Positions 1 through 12,123 of a stretch of 64,000 nt of DNA are shown piece after piece. The stretch covers positions 557,001 to 621,000 of the forward strand of contig JAUIRK010000463.1 in the NCBI GenBank assembly GCA_030549495.1. The letters are read 5' to 3'. The DNA is from Nectonema munidae (lineage: Eukaryota > Nematomorpha > Nectonematoida > Nectonematidae). Position numbers and translations under genes: made by a program. Each line of letters starts with the position of its first letter. Positions within the stretch are counted from its first letter, which is position 1. The notes below the pieces were generated by a model, which was given only the letters and a program-made list of their open reading frames with translations, did no database searches and was not told the DNA's origin.

Positions 1-75
1 GCCCCCTAGGTGTGGCGCCCCTGGGCAATTGCCCCCCCCCCCCCCCTAACCCCACTGCCCTCCCCCTTGACCTGG
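1..75. repeat. C-tract repeat end cut by the window edge
   Basis: The first 75 bases are GC-rich with a run of about 15 C, in sharp contrast to the AT-rich DNA that follows. The same style (gcgcccctgggc beside a long C or G run) recurs in the hAT-like elements near 19490, 43041, 60662 and 61254. It is probably one end of such an element, but the other end lies outside the window and no target duplication can be checked. Confidence 0.35.
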
Positions 76-786
76 CATGGCATTTTTTTTTATTACATAA
101 AGGATTTTCATTAAATTATATGAATCTTATATTATATTTATAAATTATAATATAAAATTATATTAAAAAATAATTAAATTAACTCAAAATTTGTACTATT
201 TCTTAGGAAAGGGAGAAATGAGGTCAATGTTTACAATTCTAAAATTTTAGCAAGAGTTCTTGAGGGTTGCTAAACAAGTTGCGTAATTTTTGACCTGATT
301 TGAAGCCCGAACCTTTAGCAACTCGATTTCTCATAAAGGAAAAATAGTGTATTCATCACAAAAACTTAACGACAAACAAACACGTATGGAATCTTAAAAA
401 TCTAGTCTTTTCTTTACTAATTCGATGATCTATTATCGATTTGAAACCATTCTTGCCTAAACACATATTTCAGTTCATTTCAAATTGAAGAATTCTAACT
501 TTAATAGTAATGTTGGAATTTTCTGAAGATTCAGAAAAATATTCATGCTACATGCAACCTGGCTAGGTAATTGATATTTCTCATTCTGTTCTCATTTTTT
601 ATTATTATAGCTTAACATTAATTAGTGACTAATTTTACACCTTTTAGATTTTAGACTAATGCGACACCGGTTTCCATTAAAATAAAACTTATCGGCTTAA
701 ACTTTTACAAGAACTCATCTAAAAAGATAAGCAGACGAGATTAGTTTTGAAAACCCTTGGCACTATAGGCTTAAATCAAATATTTT
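76..786. other. AT-rich DNA, no gene seen
   Basis: Presumably the intron after the minus-strand coding exon at 791-1329. I looked for a following exon on the minus strand and found none convincing. Confidence 0.5.
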
Positions 787-790
787 TTAC

Positions 791-1329
791 CTGGAATTCA
801 TCTCGAAGTTTCTAGATTCGCCATCAGGATACTTGATTTTAAAGTCGATAAAGTCATCAACACCACTACCCAACGAGGACTTTGGGGGAGCAAGCGACAT
901 ACCAGAATTGGTCTTCGTATCGAAAAGTTGATCGTCCTCACCTAAAGGCAACGCACCGCTGGAAGAAGTAGAGGAAGCATCTTTCGCAACATCAGATGAA
1001 AGTGAGGTATTATTAGGAGACGAAGGTAGTGGTGATGAAATAGCAGTAGCAGTAGCAATACCTCCTTTATGATCGTCATAATCGTTAAATATTTTTTCGC
1101 TTTTGTCGTTGTCATCGTCGTCAGTAGTACAAGTGATGATGGAATTGTTCAATTGAGAGTGATGATGAGAAAATTCATCCTTTTCGTGATGATGATTCGG
1201 AGGATCTTTACTCGTTGAGTCGCTGTCACTAGCAGCGTAAAACTGTTCACCACTCATCGCAGAAGTGAAAGTGGACGACGACGCAATAATACTGCAGGAG
1301 TGATGATTCTTTGAAACTTCAGAAGTCAT
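791..1329 (-). CDS. First coding exon, Ser/Asp/His-rich protein of unknown function
   Basis: This is an open minus-strand exon of about 180 codons ending in a good donor (CCAG then GTAAAA at 790-789), which leaves two bases of the next codon. The product is low-complexity. It has His clusters near residues 45-57, an acidic run (DDDDNDKSE) and Ser/Thr-rich stretches. It ends in a more ordered segment, DDFIDFKIKYPDGESRNFEM, which looks like the start of a folded domain. I chose the ATG at 1327-1329. An upstream in-frame ATG at 1399-1401 would add 24 hydrophobic residues, but those codons come from a TTC/ATC-rich tract that looks like 5' UTR. The reading frame and the donor make coding function likely. 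The family is not recognised and later exons lie outside the window. Confidence 0.6.
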
Positions 1330-1401
1330 TTGCAAAAATATGATGATGATGAGTTGTGATGAAGAGATGAAGAGAAGAAGAAGAATTAGGCAAAGATACA
1401 C

Positions 1402-2086
1402 TCCACTGCTGAATATGATGGTAACGAGGTGTATAGGAAAATTTAGTCGCAGTTATGCAAACAAACACACTTTGTATGCATCAACAAGAAACTCTTTTCA
1501 TCCACATTTTTAATACTTGGCTTGGATGAAAAGAAGAATTTATTATTATTAATAATTGAAATTTGAAAAATGTGAAAAAGAATGACGTGCAAACCGAAGG
1601 CACTTTATTTCAGTGGTAAAAAAGGAAATGGGAGAAAATCGGTCTCTAGGAAAGAGAAGAAGAATGTCTTAAAAAATTTATATGAAGTAATATGCAAGTA
1701 GAAACGCGCTCTCTAGTCCTAGTCCATTGAGTGAGTAATATACTCTCAACATTTATCTGAATATTTGAAAAACGTGGTAAGTACATTTTGTAATAGGTAA
1801 AATTAAAGATGATAAAAAGTACACGTTTTAAAGCTTTCCATCTCTGTTGATATTAAAGCATCGCTTTTAGAATCAAGAGCTTTGTATTTTTAAATGCGAT
1901 TATTATCAAAATATTCACACTCATTATGCATTTGTCTTACAAAATAGATGAAGAAGAGCTTGATAAAATCGTTTTGTAGTTTTTGAGATGCAGGCTTTTA
2001 AATTTCCTCCTTTGAACAATTGCGCTCATGTTTTGCACATTTTAAAAACAACCATTTTTTCGTCAGACCAAAAATCACTTGGGACG
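1402..2086. other. Likely 5' UTR/promoter side of the exon at 791, nothing else seen
   Basis: AT-rich DNA upstream of the minus-strand first exon. No distinct promoter motif can be supported. Confidence 0.35.
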
Positions 2087-2090
2087 TAAT

Positions 2091-2195
2091 CCCTTCCAGG
2101 ACAAAATCTCTTTAAGGACAAAAAAAAATAATAGACAAAAATTGTCTGTTAAAGAAAGCAGAGGATTTGTCTTAAAAATGATGGTCCTGAAAGGG
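2091..2195. mobile_element. piggyBac-like MITE, copy 1
   Basis: A 105 bp element starting CCCTTCCAGGAC and ending GTCCTGAAAGGG. It is flanked by TAAT (2087-2090) on the left and TTAA (2196-2199) on the right. CCC termini next to TTAA are the signature of piggyBac-type elements. There is no coding capacity. Related copies lie near 17505, 37614 and 37816. Confidence 0.6.
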
Positions 2196-2204
2196 TTAAT
2201 CTTA

Positions 2205-2330
2205 CTAACTAACAAAGTAATGAACTAACTAAAATGTAACCAATCACTCGCTAACTAAATAATTAATCTGACTAAATGACTAATTACTAATTAATCTGGC
2301 AGACTAATTAACCAACGAATCTTTTGAATA
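2205..2330. repeat. Degenerate ACTAA-rich tract
   Basis: A stretch made largely of variants of taactaact/actaatta (2205-2330). Similar composition recurs near 16200-16260, 24395-24440 and 39425-39525. It is a decayed short-period repeat with no coding sense. Confidence 0.45.
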
Positions 2331-2989
2331 ACATTTAACATATTCCTGGTAGACAGAGAATTTATGCAATTGTAAACATTATTATTTTGGATGGTAAAAT
2401 TCATCATTAGAATAGTGATATATGTTTTTAGTAATGGCATAGAAAATTTTTCAAATATTGTCATTTTTTAGCAAACATATACTTTTTCTCACAAGATAGT
2501 AAATTCTACGTATATTTTTCTAATTTAATAAATCTTAATTATATAATGCGCTCTCACTATGACGTCACGTATTGGCTTCATCATTTGTACAGCGATGTTA
2601 TAGCGTACCATGATTGCCGTGCCATACTAGTATGAAGTTAGCGATGATAGAGGTTGGCAGTGCTTGCTCAAAAATGCGCTCAAGTTATTTCTTGTCATCC
2701 TTTGAAATCAATATTTTTCTCTCTTTTACAAAGATTTGACAAAAATATTTATTATAAACAGTGTCTATATATGAAAACAGTTTACTACAAGAGGGAGGGG
2801 GCTTACAAAATTGTTGTTGAAAAAATAGCGTAAACACTCGCGTTTAATCCGTACTTTTTAACAGTATTAATTGTCTAAAAACGGGTGTGCGGGTTATCTA
2901 TGTAGACAGAATTTAACCCAAAAAAAGTTTAAATAGAAAAGTGTGTCAACGAAAATAGGCAAAGCGCATATAATATACCTTCAGCATAT

Positions 2990-3125
2990 ATGTAAGGTGT
3001 TTTCATCGAGAAGACACAATTGCGCCGCTTTTGACAAACTATGAAGAAAGTATGCTAGAGGCGGGATCGAACCCAAGACCTTGAATTTTCGAAACGAGTA
3101 TCTAAAATACCTTACTCACACTATA
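2990..3125 (-). repeat. tRNA-derived SINE, family A copy 1
   Basis: Read on the minus strand this has a Pol III B box (GGTTCGATCCC, 3063-3073), preceded by AAGGTATTTTAGATACTCG and a tRNA-like segment. It is followed by a body with GCGCAATTGTGTCTT. The copies at 42050 (plus) and 50900 (minus) share both head and body, which identifies a dispersed family. No exact target duplication was found. Confidence 0.65.
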
Positions 3126-3599
3126 GATTAATCCCTTGTAAAATATTTCTTCATTTTTATTCTTTCTGTTTATCTTGTATAAATATTATATATGATTAAA
3201 AGTTATATATTTATTAGGCCTCTTAAAAGACAATAAAAGTCAACTTTTGACTTCTAATGGCACTTTTTCTAAAACACGTAAATTGTCTCATTTTATAAAG
3301 TTTCTGTGAAAAAGTTTACGTTATTAGGTCAACAAAAGTTTGTTAATAGTCCATTTTTTTATAAATGATTTAGTTTTGTAAAAATTTGAGAAGTTAACAC
3401 AGAAGCAGTATTTAACAATTTTTTAAATGTTTTTATATATAAAAGTTTGATTATTTCATTTTTATAATCAGATATTTCTATTTTGACTCCTCCATTCTGG
3501 CACATGAATAAAATCATTTAGAAGCATCTAAAATCTTCGAATTTTACAACGAAAGATGCATTTAATTTATGTAGCAATGTTGATTCTGAAGATGATGCA

Positions 3600-3990
3600 A
3601 GTTAATCTAGAAAATGACTGGAACAACAAAATAATAAAAGAAACCATGAATGTAAAAATAAGTGTAACATAACATATTTAACATAACATAAAGCAAAATT
3701 GAGGCTAATGCCTGTAAGATTTGCATCTTGAAATTAAGCAAAATAATACAATCTCCTAGACTGCCAAACTGCATCCAGTTTGTTTTTAAACTCATTCAAC
3801 GTAGTAGAATTCACAACTTCACTGGGCAAAGAATTCCAATCTTCAAAAGCTTCTCAACGCTGTATCCACTGTATAGGACTGGTGCTTCAAAAAGTAGCGT
3901 GCTCTCATGCTGAATCTTTTCGTATTCTACAGAAGTTTTACTCCATTATAGACGAACACAATTGAAAAAAAGTAAAAAGAAAAGAAAATT
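3600..3990 (-). mobile_element. 3' end of a CR1-like LINE (fragment)
   Basis: Minus-strand translation gives DWNSLPSEVVNSTTLNEFKN followed by KLDAVWQSRRL, the typical C-terminal tail of CR1/L2-type reverse transcriptase proteins (WNSLP, then a fixed-spacing FKNKLD). Only this tail is left, so it is a 5'-truncated copy. It may be related to the larger LINE that begins 0.6 kb away in the same orientation. The two do not join directly, because the larger copy has its own, different C-terminus. Confidence 0.65.
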
Positions 3991-4823
3991 TGTAATTATG
4001 ACACCATGTTTTGAAAGCATTCACAGACAGCCTTAAAGACAACGGTTATCGAAAATAGGTTCGCCCATTTTTCCTTAATTTAAATTAAGCTTATTATCGC
4101 ATTAAAATTAAAGCACATCCGACAGATGTATTTCATAATTTGTTGCTTGATTTCATAATTTATAATATAAATTTAGTTCATTTAATTCAGAAGTCACAAA
4201 ACTTTTTTGAAGCAGGCTGAATCACTGAAAAGTTGAAAAACGAAGGACGCAATATTGAAAAGTTAAAAAACATTCGCATTATGAAATTCCTATTTACTTC
4301 TTTAAAACTATATAAAGCAAACTTAAAAATATTTTAAAAAATCATCAAACAAAGCAAAAATAAATAAGAATAAATCAAAATATAAACAAAATATCTGCGC
4401 AAATATCATAAAAATTAAAACTGTGTAGTAAAAAATAAATGACATAATTTTTAAAATATCATTAAATTTAGGTTTTATAAGTCGTTGCATCCAATCAAAA
4501 TTAATGCTTTTAAAAGTCATCCATCAGTCTCATTTACTTCATTTTTGAAGATTGAGTTCACAAAAAATTTCATTTTTAATTTTATCCAGATCTGAAAATC
4601 TTTCTGAAAAATGTTTATTCAAATCATAGAAATTTTTTTTATGAAAATCAAGTTTAATACTTCCTGTAACTGTAGAGCAAAATTTTTTGAAACATTGAAA
4701 CATTTGTTAATTGTTTTAATTGAGTTTGGCGATACTTGTTCTGGAAACTTTCAGCTTTAAATTTGAAGCAATGCGATCTAGAAATTCTTGTTGAAAAACC
4801 AGGCAGGACATCTACTTTTATTA

Positions 4824-6440
4824 TCATATTTTCTTTACAATGTTAAAAATAGTAATCATTTCATTTCTCTTTATTCTATAATAAAGTGAAGGTAAGTTCA
4901 AAACTTTCATTCTTTCGGAATAAGAAAAATTTCTCATAGCAGGTAAACTTTTTGTGAAGTTTTTTTGAACTTTTTCAATTTTCTTGACATTACTCGCAGA
5001 GCTAAATCCCTCATAAATCACATTTGCATATTCAAGAATTGGTCTTACCAAGGACAGGTGTACAGCAATTTCAGTGTTTGATATTACAAAAGTATTTTTC
5101 AACATATGTATCGTTGAGTATGCCTTCCTTACAACTTTTGAAACATGGAGATTAAAATTCAGCTTTGAGTCGATTATTAAACCCAAGTCATTTTGTTCAT
5201 GAACTTTAGACAAAGTCACCCCACATAAAAAGAATTGATCAGAATTTGGTTTTCCAATTTGAAGATGCTGGCACTTGGATAAGTTGAAGCCCAAGTCCTA
5301 TTTTATAGACCATTCATATAAACAATATAAATCGTTCTGTAACGATGCATTTGAATTTTTTCCGAGTAGTTAAACAACTTGATGTCATCAGCAAAAACTT
5401 TTACATATGAACTCAAGTCGAAAGTAACATCGTTGATAAAAATTGTAAAAAACAATGGTCCTATCACAGAACCCTGTGGTATTTCACTGATAATTTGACA
5501 ACTGTTTGATATTATTCCATTCAAAAGGACTACGTGTTTTCTATTAAAAATATAATCTTTGAGCCAAGATAAAAGCTTGCTATCAATTCCAAAAAGTTTT
5601 AACTTTAGAACAAGCCTATTATGAGGAACCCTATCAAAAGCTTTTTGGAAATCCAAGTAAAGAACGTTAATATTTTTACTTTCATTCATTGTTAAGGTTA
5701 CCTCATTTGAAAATTGCATGAGGTTGGATATTGTCAACTTTTTCGGGAGAAAGCCATGCTGATGGGGAGATAGGAGATTATTCTTTACTATATGATAAAA
5801 AATTTTGTCTTAATGGATTCAAAAATTTTAAACACTACTGAATTCACACAGATAGGTCTGTAGTTGGATAATTGATTTCTATCACCCTTTTTAAAAACGG
5901 GAGTTATGCTACTTATTTTCCAATCATCAATAAGTTTAGATTCTTCCAAAGATTTATCAAATAAAATTTTCAAGAGTTTTTTTTTAGAACATTAGCTAGC
6001 TTTTTTAGAAAAAATGGAGAAATTTCATCAAGTCCTATAGATTTTGATGTGTCTAACTTGATAAGCTTATCAAAGACTTCATTCTCTGAAATAATTAAGG
6101 TTTTTAATGTTTTAATATTGAATCTTTTCAAATGTTTAATTGGTACTTCACTTTCTACTTTGTAAATCGAAGCGAAATATTGATTGAAAGCTTCGGATAA
6201 AAATTCCTTTTCTATAATATTGCCGCCATATTCATCAACTATTGTTTGAAAGTCCATTGGTCTCTTTCTTTTTTTATTAATATAACTCCAGGTAATTTTG
6301 CGTTTACTTTTATAATTTTTTAAAATATTACGCTCATACTTAATTCTAAGTTCTCCGGTGAGTTTCCTTATTTGATTAGATATTTTCATGCCTTCTCCCT
6401 TATAACTTATTTTACCAAACTTTTTAAAAAGAGAAAACAT
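4824..6440 (-). pseudogene. LINE reverse transcriptase (several frames)
   Basis: In order on the minus strand: a linker rich in Lys (5970-6440); the RT fingers motif PVFKKGDRNQLSNYRPICVN (5788-5973); the palm, with LYLDFQKAFDRVPHNRL, IPQGSVIGPLFFTIFIND and the catalytic FADDIKLF (5303-5737); and the thumb and C-terminus, with RPILEYANVIYEGF (4824-5294). The aspartates of the YLDF and FADD boxes are intact. The frame changes between these blocks and at least one stop mark it as a decayed copy. The region from 4823 down to about 4540 still shows C-terminal similarity (KVDVLPGFSTRISRSHCFKF). The product would copy the element's RNA at the target site. Confidence 0.8.
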
Positions 6441-6608
6441 TTTTAGCTTTTTTTAAACAACAAAATAGATTTATGGTTCATACACGGTTTAAAGTGAGTG
6501 TTAGAATGGGATAAGGGAACATGAGTAGTTATTTGCTCTTTGATAACTTCTTTTAACTTAGAGTAAAAACTCTCCAAACTTGCGCCTGCTAGTTCACCCC
6601 AATTAATT

Positions 6609-7322
6609 TCAATTAGATTGTTTCCTATAATAATTGGCTGCTTGGTACTTGTACATCAGAACTTTCTTCTTTCTCACATTTTTAATATTTATGTTGTAGC
6701 TTATGCAGTAATGATCACTCTTATACAAATTTTGTAGTATTTCTAGATCATAAACAAAGTTTTCATCGTTTGTAATTAATAAATCAAGCAAGCTCTCCTT
6801 ACCGCTTGAAGAGACTCTTGTGTTTCTCTCTATTAGTTGAATCAAAAAGTTTTCATTCAAAAAGTTTACAAAAATCTGTTCAGAGTTATCATGTTCTACA
6901 CTACATGTACTCCAATCAATATTTGGATAATTAAAATCTCCCATCACTATGAAATTAGCATTTCCAACGTTTCTAACAATATTAGACATTTCATTAATTA
7001 TTTCCATTGTGCTTTCATGAATGTCTGAAGAAGGGCTTCTATATATACAACTCAAATACACGAAGTGTTTATCAAACTTTATTATGACACTTAAGCTCTC
7101 TATATGTTGTAGTTCATTAGTAGAAAACCAAAGTATACCTCTCTTTCCTCTGAAACATAAATTACCATCATCATCCAAACTTAAATTATGAAAGAAAGAA
7201 TACCCTTCAATGATATAACTATTTATGGCAAACCTATTCATAGAAGACTTTTTCGGCAAAAACTCAGTGATAAATATTACATCATAAGAGTGCAAATGAA
7301 TCGTTAAATTAAGCTCACCCAA
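6609..7322 (-). pseudogene. LINE APE-type endonuclease domain
   Basis: A 237-codon open stretch with the exonuclease-endonuclease-phosphatase fold motifs CIYRSPSS, VMGDFNYPNIDW, LLDLLITND and SDHYCISY. The GDFN aspartate and asparagine and the SDH histidine are the catalytic residues of this family and are present. The domain nicks target DNA before reverse transcription. It lies directly upstream of the RT on the same strand, separated by a short broken stretch. The N-terminal part of the domain is weaker, and the frame opens inside the domain rather than at a true start codon. Confidence 0.8.
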
Positions 7323-7449
7323 TTTCTTGAATAGTTGGTTCGCATTTGTGTAAAGAACTTTCAGAGAACTGGTTTTGGGTGTATCAATGTAACCTGGAGG
7401 TTCACCAGATACACTAAACTTGTTTTGGAAATAACTTTTTTTTTATACT

Positions 7450-7860
7450 CATCCCAACAACAGGATCACCTCTGACTACATAGTAAACCGATTTATTAAC
7501 ATCAAGTATACCTTCATCAGATCTATTTCCCTCATTTTTGCTTTTCGCCAGTTTACAAAGTTCTTTTAACTTGTCTCTTTCTTCAGTATTTCTTTAGGAA
7601 ATTTAGAGATTGATTCCTTAACTTTAGAAAATTTATTACAAGTTTCGTTTTTAAACTCTTTAAGGATTGTTTTCATTGGTTTCAGATCTTCAATAACACA
7701 TTTTTTACAATACCAACGCAAATCTTCACTCTCCAAAGTTTCAAGAATATTACAAAACTCTGCACTTATATCTTGACAAGAATAGCAATATCATTCAAAA
7801 CAAGAACTACACATCATCATTTTTTCTACTTTCACTGTACACGCATTACACTTTTCATTG
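7450..7860 (-). pseudogene. LINE ORF1 remnant with PHD-like zinc finger
   Basis: Minus-strand translation gives a cysteine pattern C-x2-C (CNAC), C-x2-C (CSSC), YCYSC, then W-x-C-x2-C (WYCKKC), followed by a Lys-rich coiled segment. This C4-x-C3-like order ending in WYC..C is characteristic of PHD fingers found in ORF1 of CR1-like LINEs. Stops interrupt it. It lies immediately upstream of the endonuclease on the same strand. Confidence 0.55.
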
Positions 7861-7889
7861 AAAATATTGTACACTTTTTTATAAACTAA

Positions 7890-8690
7890 ATGATAGGATT
7901 ACAAACTTTTTAATATTATATAATGTTTTCTAAAATAAGAAAAAATTAAGAACAACTAATAAGAAAAAACAAACTTTAACGGACATGAAAAAACTTGGAC
8001 GAATCAAGGGAATATATATACATGCTCTTCTCTAAGATAGGCAACACAGATGGAAAAATAATTCAAGTGTTTTTAAAAAGCTTTTATCTAAAGGCCGTGC
8101 CTTTTCAAAAGAGTAAACATTACATGGTATCTTACATTACAAATATTAATAATAATTAGGAAAAGTTAATATAGAATAAGTTTTAGGTCAATTTTTTGCA
8201 AATAAAGTAAACTTTTTGAAGTCTTTAGGTCAATTTTTGAAGAATTTATAGGTTCAACTTTTGTTGCCTCTAATTATTATTACTAAAATTTAATTTGTAA
8301 ATTTGTAATTGTTTCCATTTAGTCAAGATGCCTACTTCTTTTTTAAAATTATTTCTTTTGATCACACCTCTTTTCAATTTGGTTTCAGACTGTTTCCTTC
8401 TCTCATACTAATATTAATAATTAATATATAATATAATGTGTTTTCTTTTTTTAAATAAATATTTCATACTCATCATGATTGAAGAAAGTATTATAAGGCA
8501 AAATATATATATAAAAAATAACGATTTTCTTGAAAACATTTAGAAAAATGATTTTTTGGACAGGCATACATCACCAATTCAATTGACACTTTCAGATATT
8601 TTTTAACCCCATTAGCCAAAATGGAATACAGAAATTAAATAAGCATAGTTAATTTATTTTATTTAAAATTTTAAAAATATTTTTGGAGAC
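7890..8690. other. AT-rich spacer, nothing recognised
   Basis: Contains short self-similar runs around taggtcaattttttg (8180-8270) but no coding signal. Confidence 0.4.
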
Positions 8691-9113
8691 AATTTTTAGA
8701 AGGAAACCTATTTGCTATCTTGACAAAATAAAAAATGACATATTTCTGTTTGAAAAACCCCTTTGACTGTGACGTTGACAACATGCAACCAGATCTACAA
8801 CTTGAGCTAATTGATTTAGAGGCTTCTACCTTGTTGAAAGAGGAGCATAGAGAAGATCTTAAATTTTACCAATCTTTACCTGATGATGAGTTTTTTGATT
8901 TAAAAAAAGGTCGCGTCAGGTATGGCTTCAGTTTTTGGAACAAGGTACAAATGTGAGCAAACTTTTTCGAAAATGAAGTATGTGAAGTCAACGTATCGAA
9001 CAAGGTTAACTGACGACCACTTGATGACAATTCTTATGTTTGGATGTACCAATTTTAAAGCTGACATTAACAGTATTTTGAAAGCCAAACAACAGTTTCA
9101 TAAATCTCATTAA
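8690..9113 (+). mobile_element. hAT transposase C-terminal relic
   Basis: Two overlapping plus-strand frames join into one hAT C-terminus. The first (8735-8915) reads NMQPDLQLELIDLEASTLLK then FYQSLPDDEFFDLKK. The second (8922-9113) reads MASVFGTRYKCEQTFSKMKY then RTRLTDDHL. The motif order, PEELQLELIDLQ, FGSTYICEQTFS, RSRLTDEHL, is that of hAT dimerisation domains of the GTF2IRD2/EPM2AIP1/SCAND3-like group. The frame change and a short deletion lie near 8915. The N-terminal two-thirds and the terminal repeats are missing. Confidence 0.7.
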
Positions 9114-9193
9114 CTTTATTGTTTCTACTTTATTCTTTTTTTATACATTTTTTTTGTTTTTACGCATCTATAAATAAACCGCATACCTGTCTA

Positions 9194-9223
9194 CACTGTA
9201 AAAACAATGTTTAGAATTTAAAC
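9194..9223 (+). repeat. Left terminal inverted repeat of the CACTA element
   Basis: Begins CACTGTAAAAACAATGTTTA. It pairs with 14090-14119 with two mismatches. Confidence 0.8.
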
Positions 9224-9598
9224 GTTTTTTTAGAAAGAACGTGTTTAATGTCTGAACAGTACAAGGAATACGTGTTTTTAGAGCAAACATGTTTTGTTTA
9301 TAAACACCAAATGGATGAATAGTATAGCAGAGAAAGAGACATTGTAAACACTTAATAACTTTACACGCCTTTCATTCAACGCATGAGTTTCCTGTCTGCA
9401 ATTCTTTGCTGCACACATCTACTCTGAAAGTGTCGAATGCCCATTCATCAGCAGAAATAACAGTTGTTTTGCTCTTTTCTTTCGTTTTTCTTTTTGCTCC
9501 TTCACATTTGCAGTCTTTGTAATTGTTTTTTGCCTATCACCATATTTTAGTAAGCGCGTCTTTTATACACGTTTCATTTAACAAATTTTGTCTTTATA

Positions 9599-11984
9599 AT
9601 GCATAAATGTCAACTTTGTTCATTTTTTTCACTAAATTACTGTGATTTTTTATATCACTTAATTCATAGGCATAGAAATGATTCTAATTTTATTGTAAAG
9701 TGTTCGTTTGAGGGTTGTGGTGTTTCTTTTAAGACTTATGATGCTTTTCGTAAGCATTGTAATCGCAATCATAGAGAAAACATAGAAATAAATGATAATC
9801 TTTTACATAATGACTATTTTTATGAAAGCATAAATCACACAGAAGTAAAACAAGATAACAACCCAGCGTTTTTTCTTCTAAACTTAAGAGCTAATCTCAA
9901 CTTAAGTCAATCCAATATTTTAAATATTATATCTTTAACTGAAAATTTATTTAAAGATAAATGTAGTGAAATAAATAAAATAATTAAAAATTTAAACTTG
10001 AATTCTGAAAAAGTGAATGAATTAGAAGCACTAATTAATAAAAATATTTTTGATGGTTTAGAGAGTGAATATTTACAAAATAAATATTATAAGAAACACT
10101 TTTTCTTGATCGAGCCACAGTCTGTAATTATGGGAATAGAAGAGGTCTCTAAAAAAGCTACAAAAGAAAGTTATTCTAAAAACATATATGGTTATTATGT
10201 TCCTTTTTTACCTCAACTCAAAAAATTACTCATGTTTTGTGACATAACTAGATTAAATTTTCATAAAAAAAAGCAGTACTAAAAACTAATGACGTTTTTG
10301 ATGGCACTTACTTTCAAAATTATGATAAAAAAGATCTTACAAATATGTTGTATTTTGCAATGTATTATGATGATTTTGAAATAGTAAACCCTATCGGACA
10401 TCATAGAAAAAAGCATAAAATATCTGCTTTTTATTGGTCACTTCTAAATTTAGGACTTGATGTTTGATACAAAACCAATGTTACTCAATTGCTTGCTTTG
10501 GCGAAAACTAAATATGTTAAAAAGTTTGGAGTTGAAGCTTTATTAAGAAACTTTATTACGGATTTAGAATGTCTACAGAATGGAATAAACTTGACTTTAA
10601 GAGATTCTATTGTTTTTTTGAATGGTAGATTAATGTTTTTTTGGGAGACACATTAGCTGTAAATTTTATAGGTGGTTTTAAAGAAGGGTTATCTTTTGCG
10701 AAAAAACCCTGTCGTTCTTGTGAGATTAATAGAGATGAATTAAGAAATAATTATTTTGTAAGTGATTTGAAGATGAGAAAGGAAAGAGAACATATAGTTA
10801 GATGCAATAAACTCGAAAACATGGATAAGGAAGAAAAAATTATATGGTCAAGAGAGTACGGTATTAATAATAAAAGTTTTCTTTCTCGCTTTCATTATTT
10901 CAGTTTAACAAAGGATATTTTGCATGATCCAATGCACGTTCTTTTAGAGGGAGTTGTAATTAGAGAATTGAAAGTTTTGCTAGGTCAGTTAATTAATACT
11001 GAAAAATACTTTTCTCTTGAAATTTTAAACAAACTAATACAAAATTTTCCGTACAATTCACAACAAAAGTCGGATAAGCCCAATACTTTGTCCAAAACTA
11101 ATTTAATTTTAAATCATGTTTTCCCAATGTCTGCTGTTGAAACAAAAAATTTTCTTTTCATTATGCCTTTTTTAATTTATGATAAAATTCCTAGATCTGA
11201 TAAACATTGGAAAAACTTTTTAAAATTTTTAAATGTTACAATATTGTGTTTATCGCCTATTATTTCTGAAGATACGTTAGATCAACTTCATCTTTTATAC
11301 CAATACATGGAAAACTTCATAAGTTTGTATCCAGATGTATCCATAACACCTAAATTTTACTACATGATTCATTTTATTGACCAAATGAAAAGATTAGGGC
11401 CTGGTCGAAATCAGTGGTGTATGAGACTCGAGGCTAAACATCACATTTTTAAAAGTATGAAATGGAAAAATTTCAAAGCTATTGAAAAATCCCTGTCATT
11501 TTTTCACCAAAGGTGGATGTGTTTTCAGCAATCATCTTTAAATTATCCATTTTTGGTAAATTCAATACTTATAGGAAAAACAATTGAACAGAATGAAATA
11601 GATTATGAAACAATAATATTATGTCAGAACTCTTTGAATAAAAACCTACCTCAAAAAATAATGTCAGTAAATGAAATGACTTGTTCTGGTAAGTTGATAA
11701 GCACGGGTAATGTTTTTTTACTAAGCTATGATAATTTTAAGAAGCCAGATTTAGCTTTGTTAAAGGAAATATTGGTTTTTGAAGAAAACAATCTTTTTAT
11801 AGGGGAAACTTTAGAAGTATTGGAATTTGATTGCCATGTTAATTCTTTTTTATGTAAAAAATCAATGACTAAAAAGGTTTTTGATATTAATAAACTAATG
11901 TATAAATGGCCGCAGTTGATTTATACCATAGGGCAAAATTTGTTTTATGTAATGTTAATAAATGTCGAATTCTGTTTCGACTAA
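9599..11984 (+). pseudogene. CACTA/EnSpm transposase with C2H2 fingers, lightly broken
   Basis: The N-terminus (from the ATG at 9599) has two C2H2-like fingers, CQLCSF...HLIHRH and CSFEGCGVSF...HCNRNH, likely for end recognition. The next block holds FLIEPQSVIMG, then YYDDFEIVNPIGHHRKKHKI. The catalytic part follows (10641-11984): GDTLAVNFIGGFKEG with CRSC, LHDPMHVLLEGV about 95 codons on, and a DUF4218-like region with GPGRNQWCMRLEAKH about 260 codons on. The GD, HD and EAKH acidic residues match positions conserved in CACTA transposases and are present. The frame shifts in an A run near 10270 and in a T run near 10637, and a TGA lies near 10466. Otherwise about 790 codons can be followed. 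It would cut and join the CACTG ends. Confidence 0.8.
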
Positions 11985-12123
11985 ATTTCAATGGTGTACA
12001 TAATGAAAAATATACGAGTATAAAATAAAAATACTCCTAATTTTATATGTACAGTTTTATATTCATCACAAAATAAACTTTTTTTTGAATTAATTATATA
12101 TTTATATATATAGTATTATAAAA

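Larger units (their letters stand above)
4540..7880 (-). mobile_element. CR1-like LINE, ORF1-EN-RT, decayed
   Basis: A long non-LTR retrotransposon on the minus strand. From its 5' end it has a PHD-finger ORF1 remnant (about 7450-7860), an APE-type endonuclease (6609-7322), a linker, and a reverse transcriptase running to about 4540. Several stops and frame changes separate the ORFs, so this copy is not functional. ORF1 with a PHD/zinc finger plus an APE endonuclease fits the CR1/L2/Rex1 group. The 3' flank is AT-rich and the exact end and target duplication are not clear. Length, near 3.3 kb, is close to a full CR1-type element, which suggests fairly recent insertion compared with the fragments around it. 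Confidence 0.8.
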
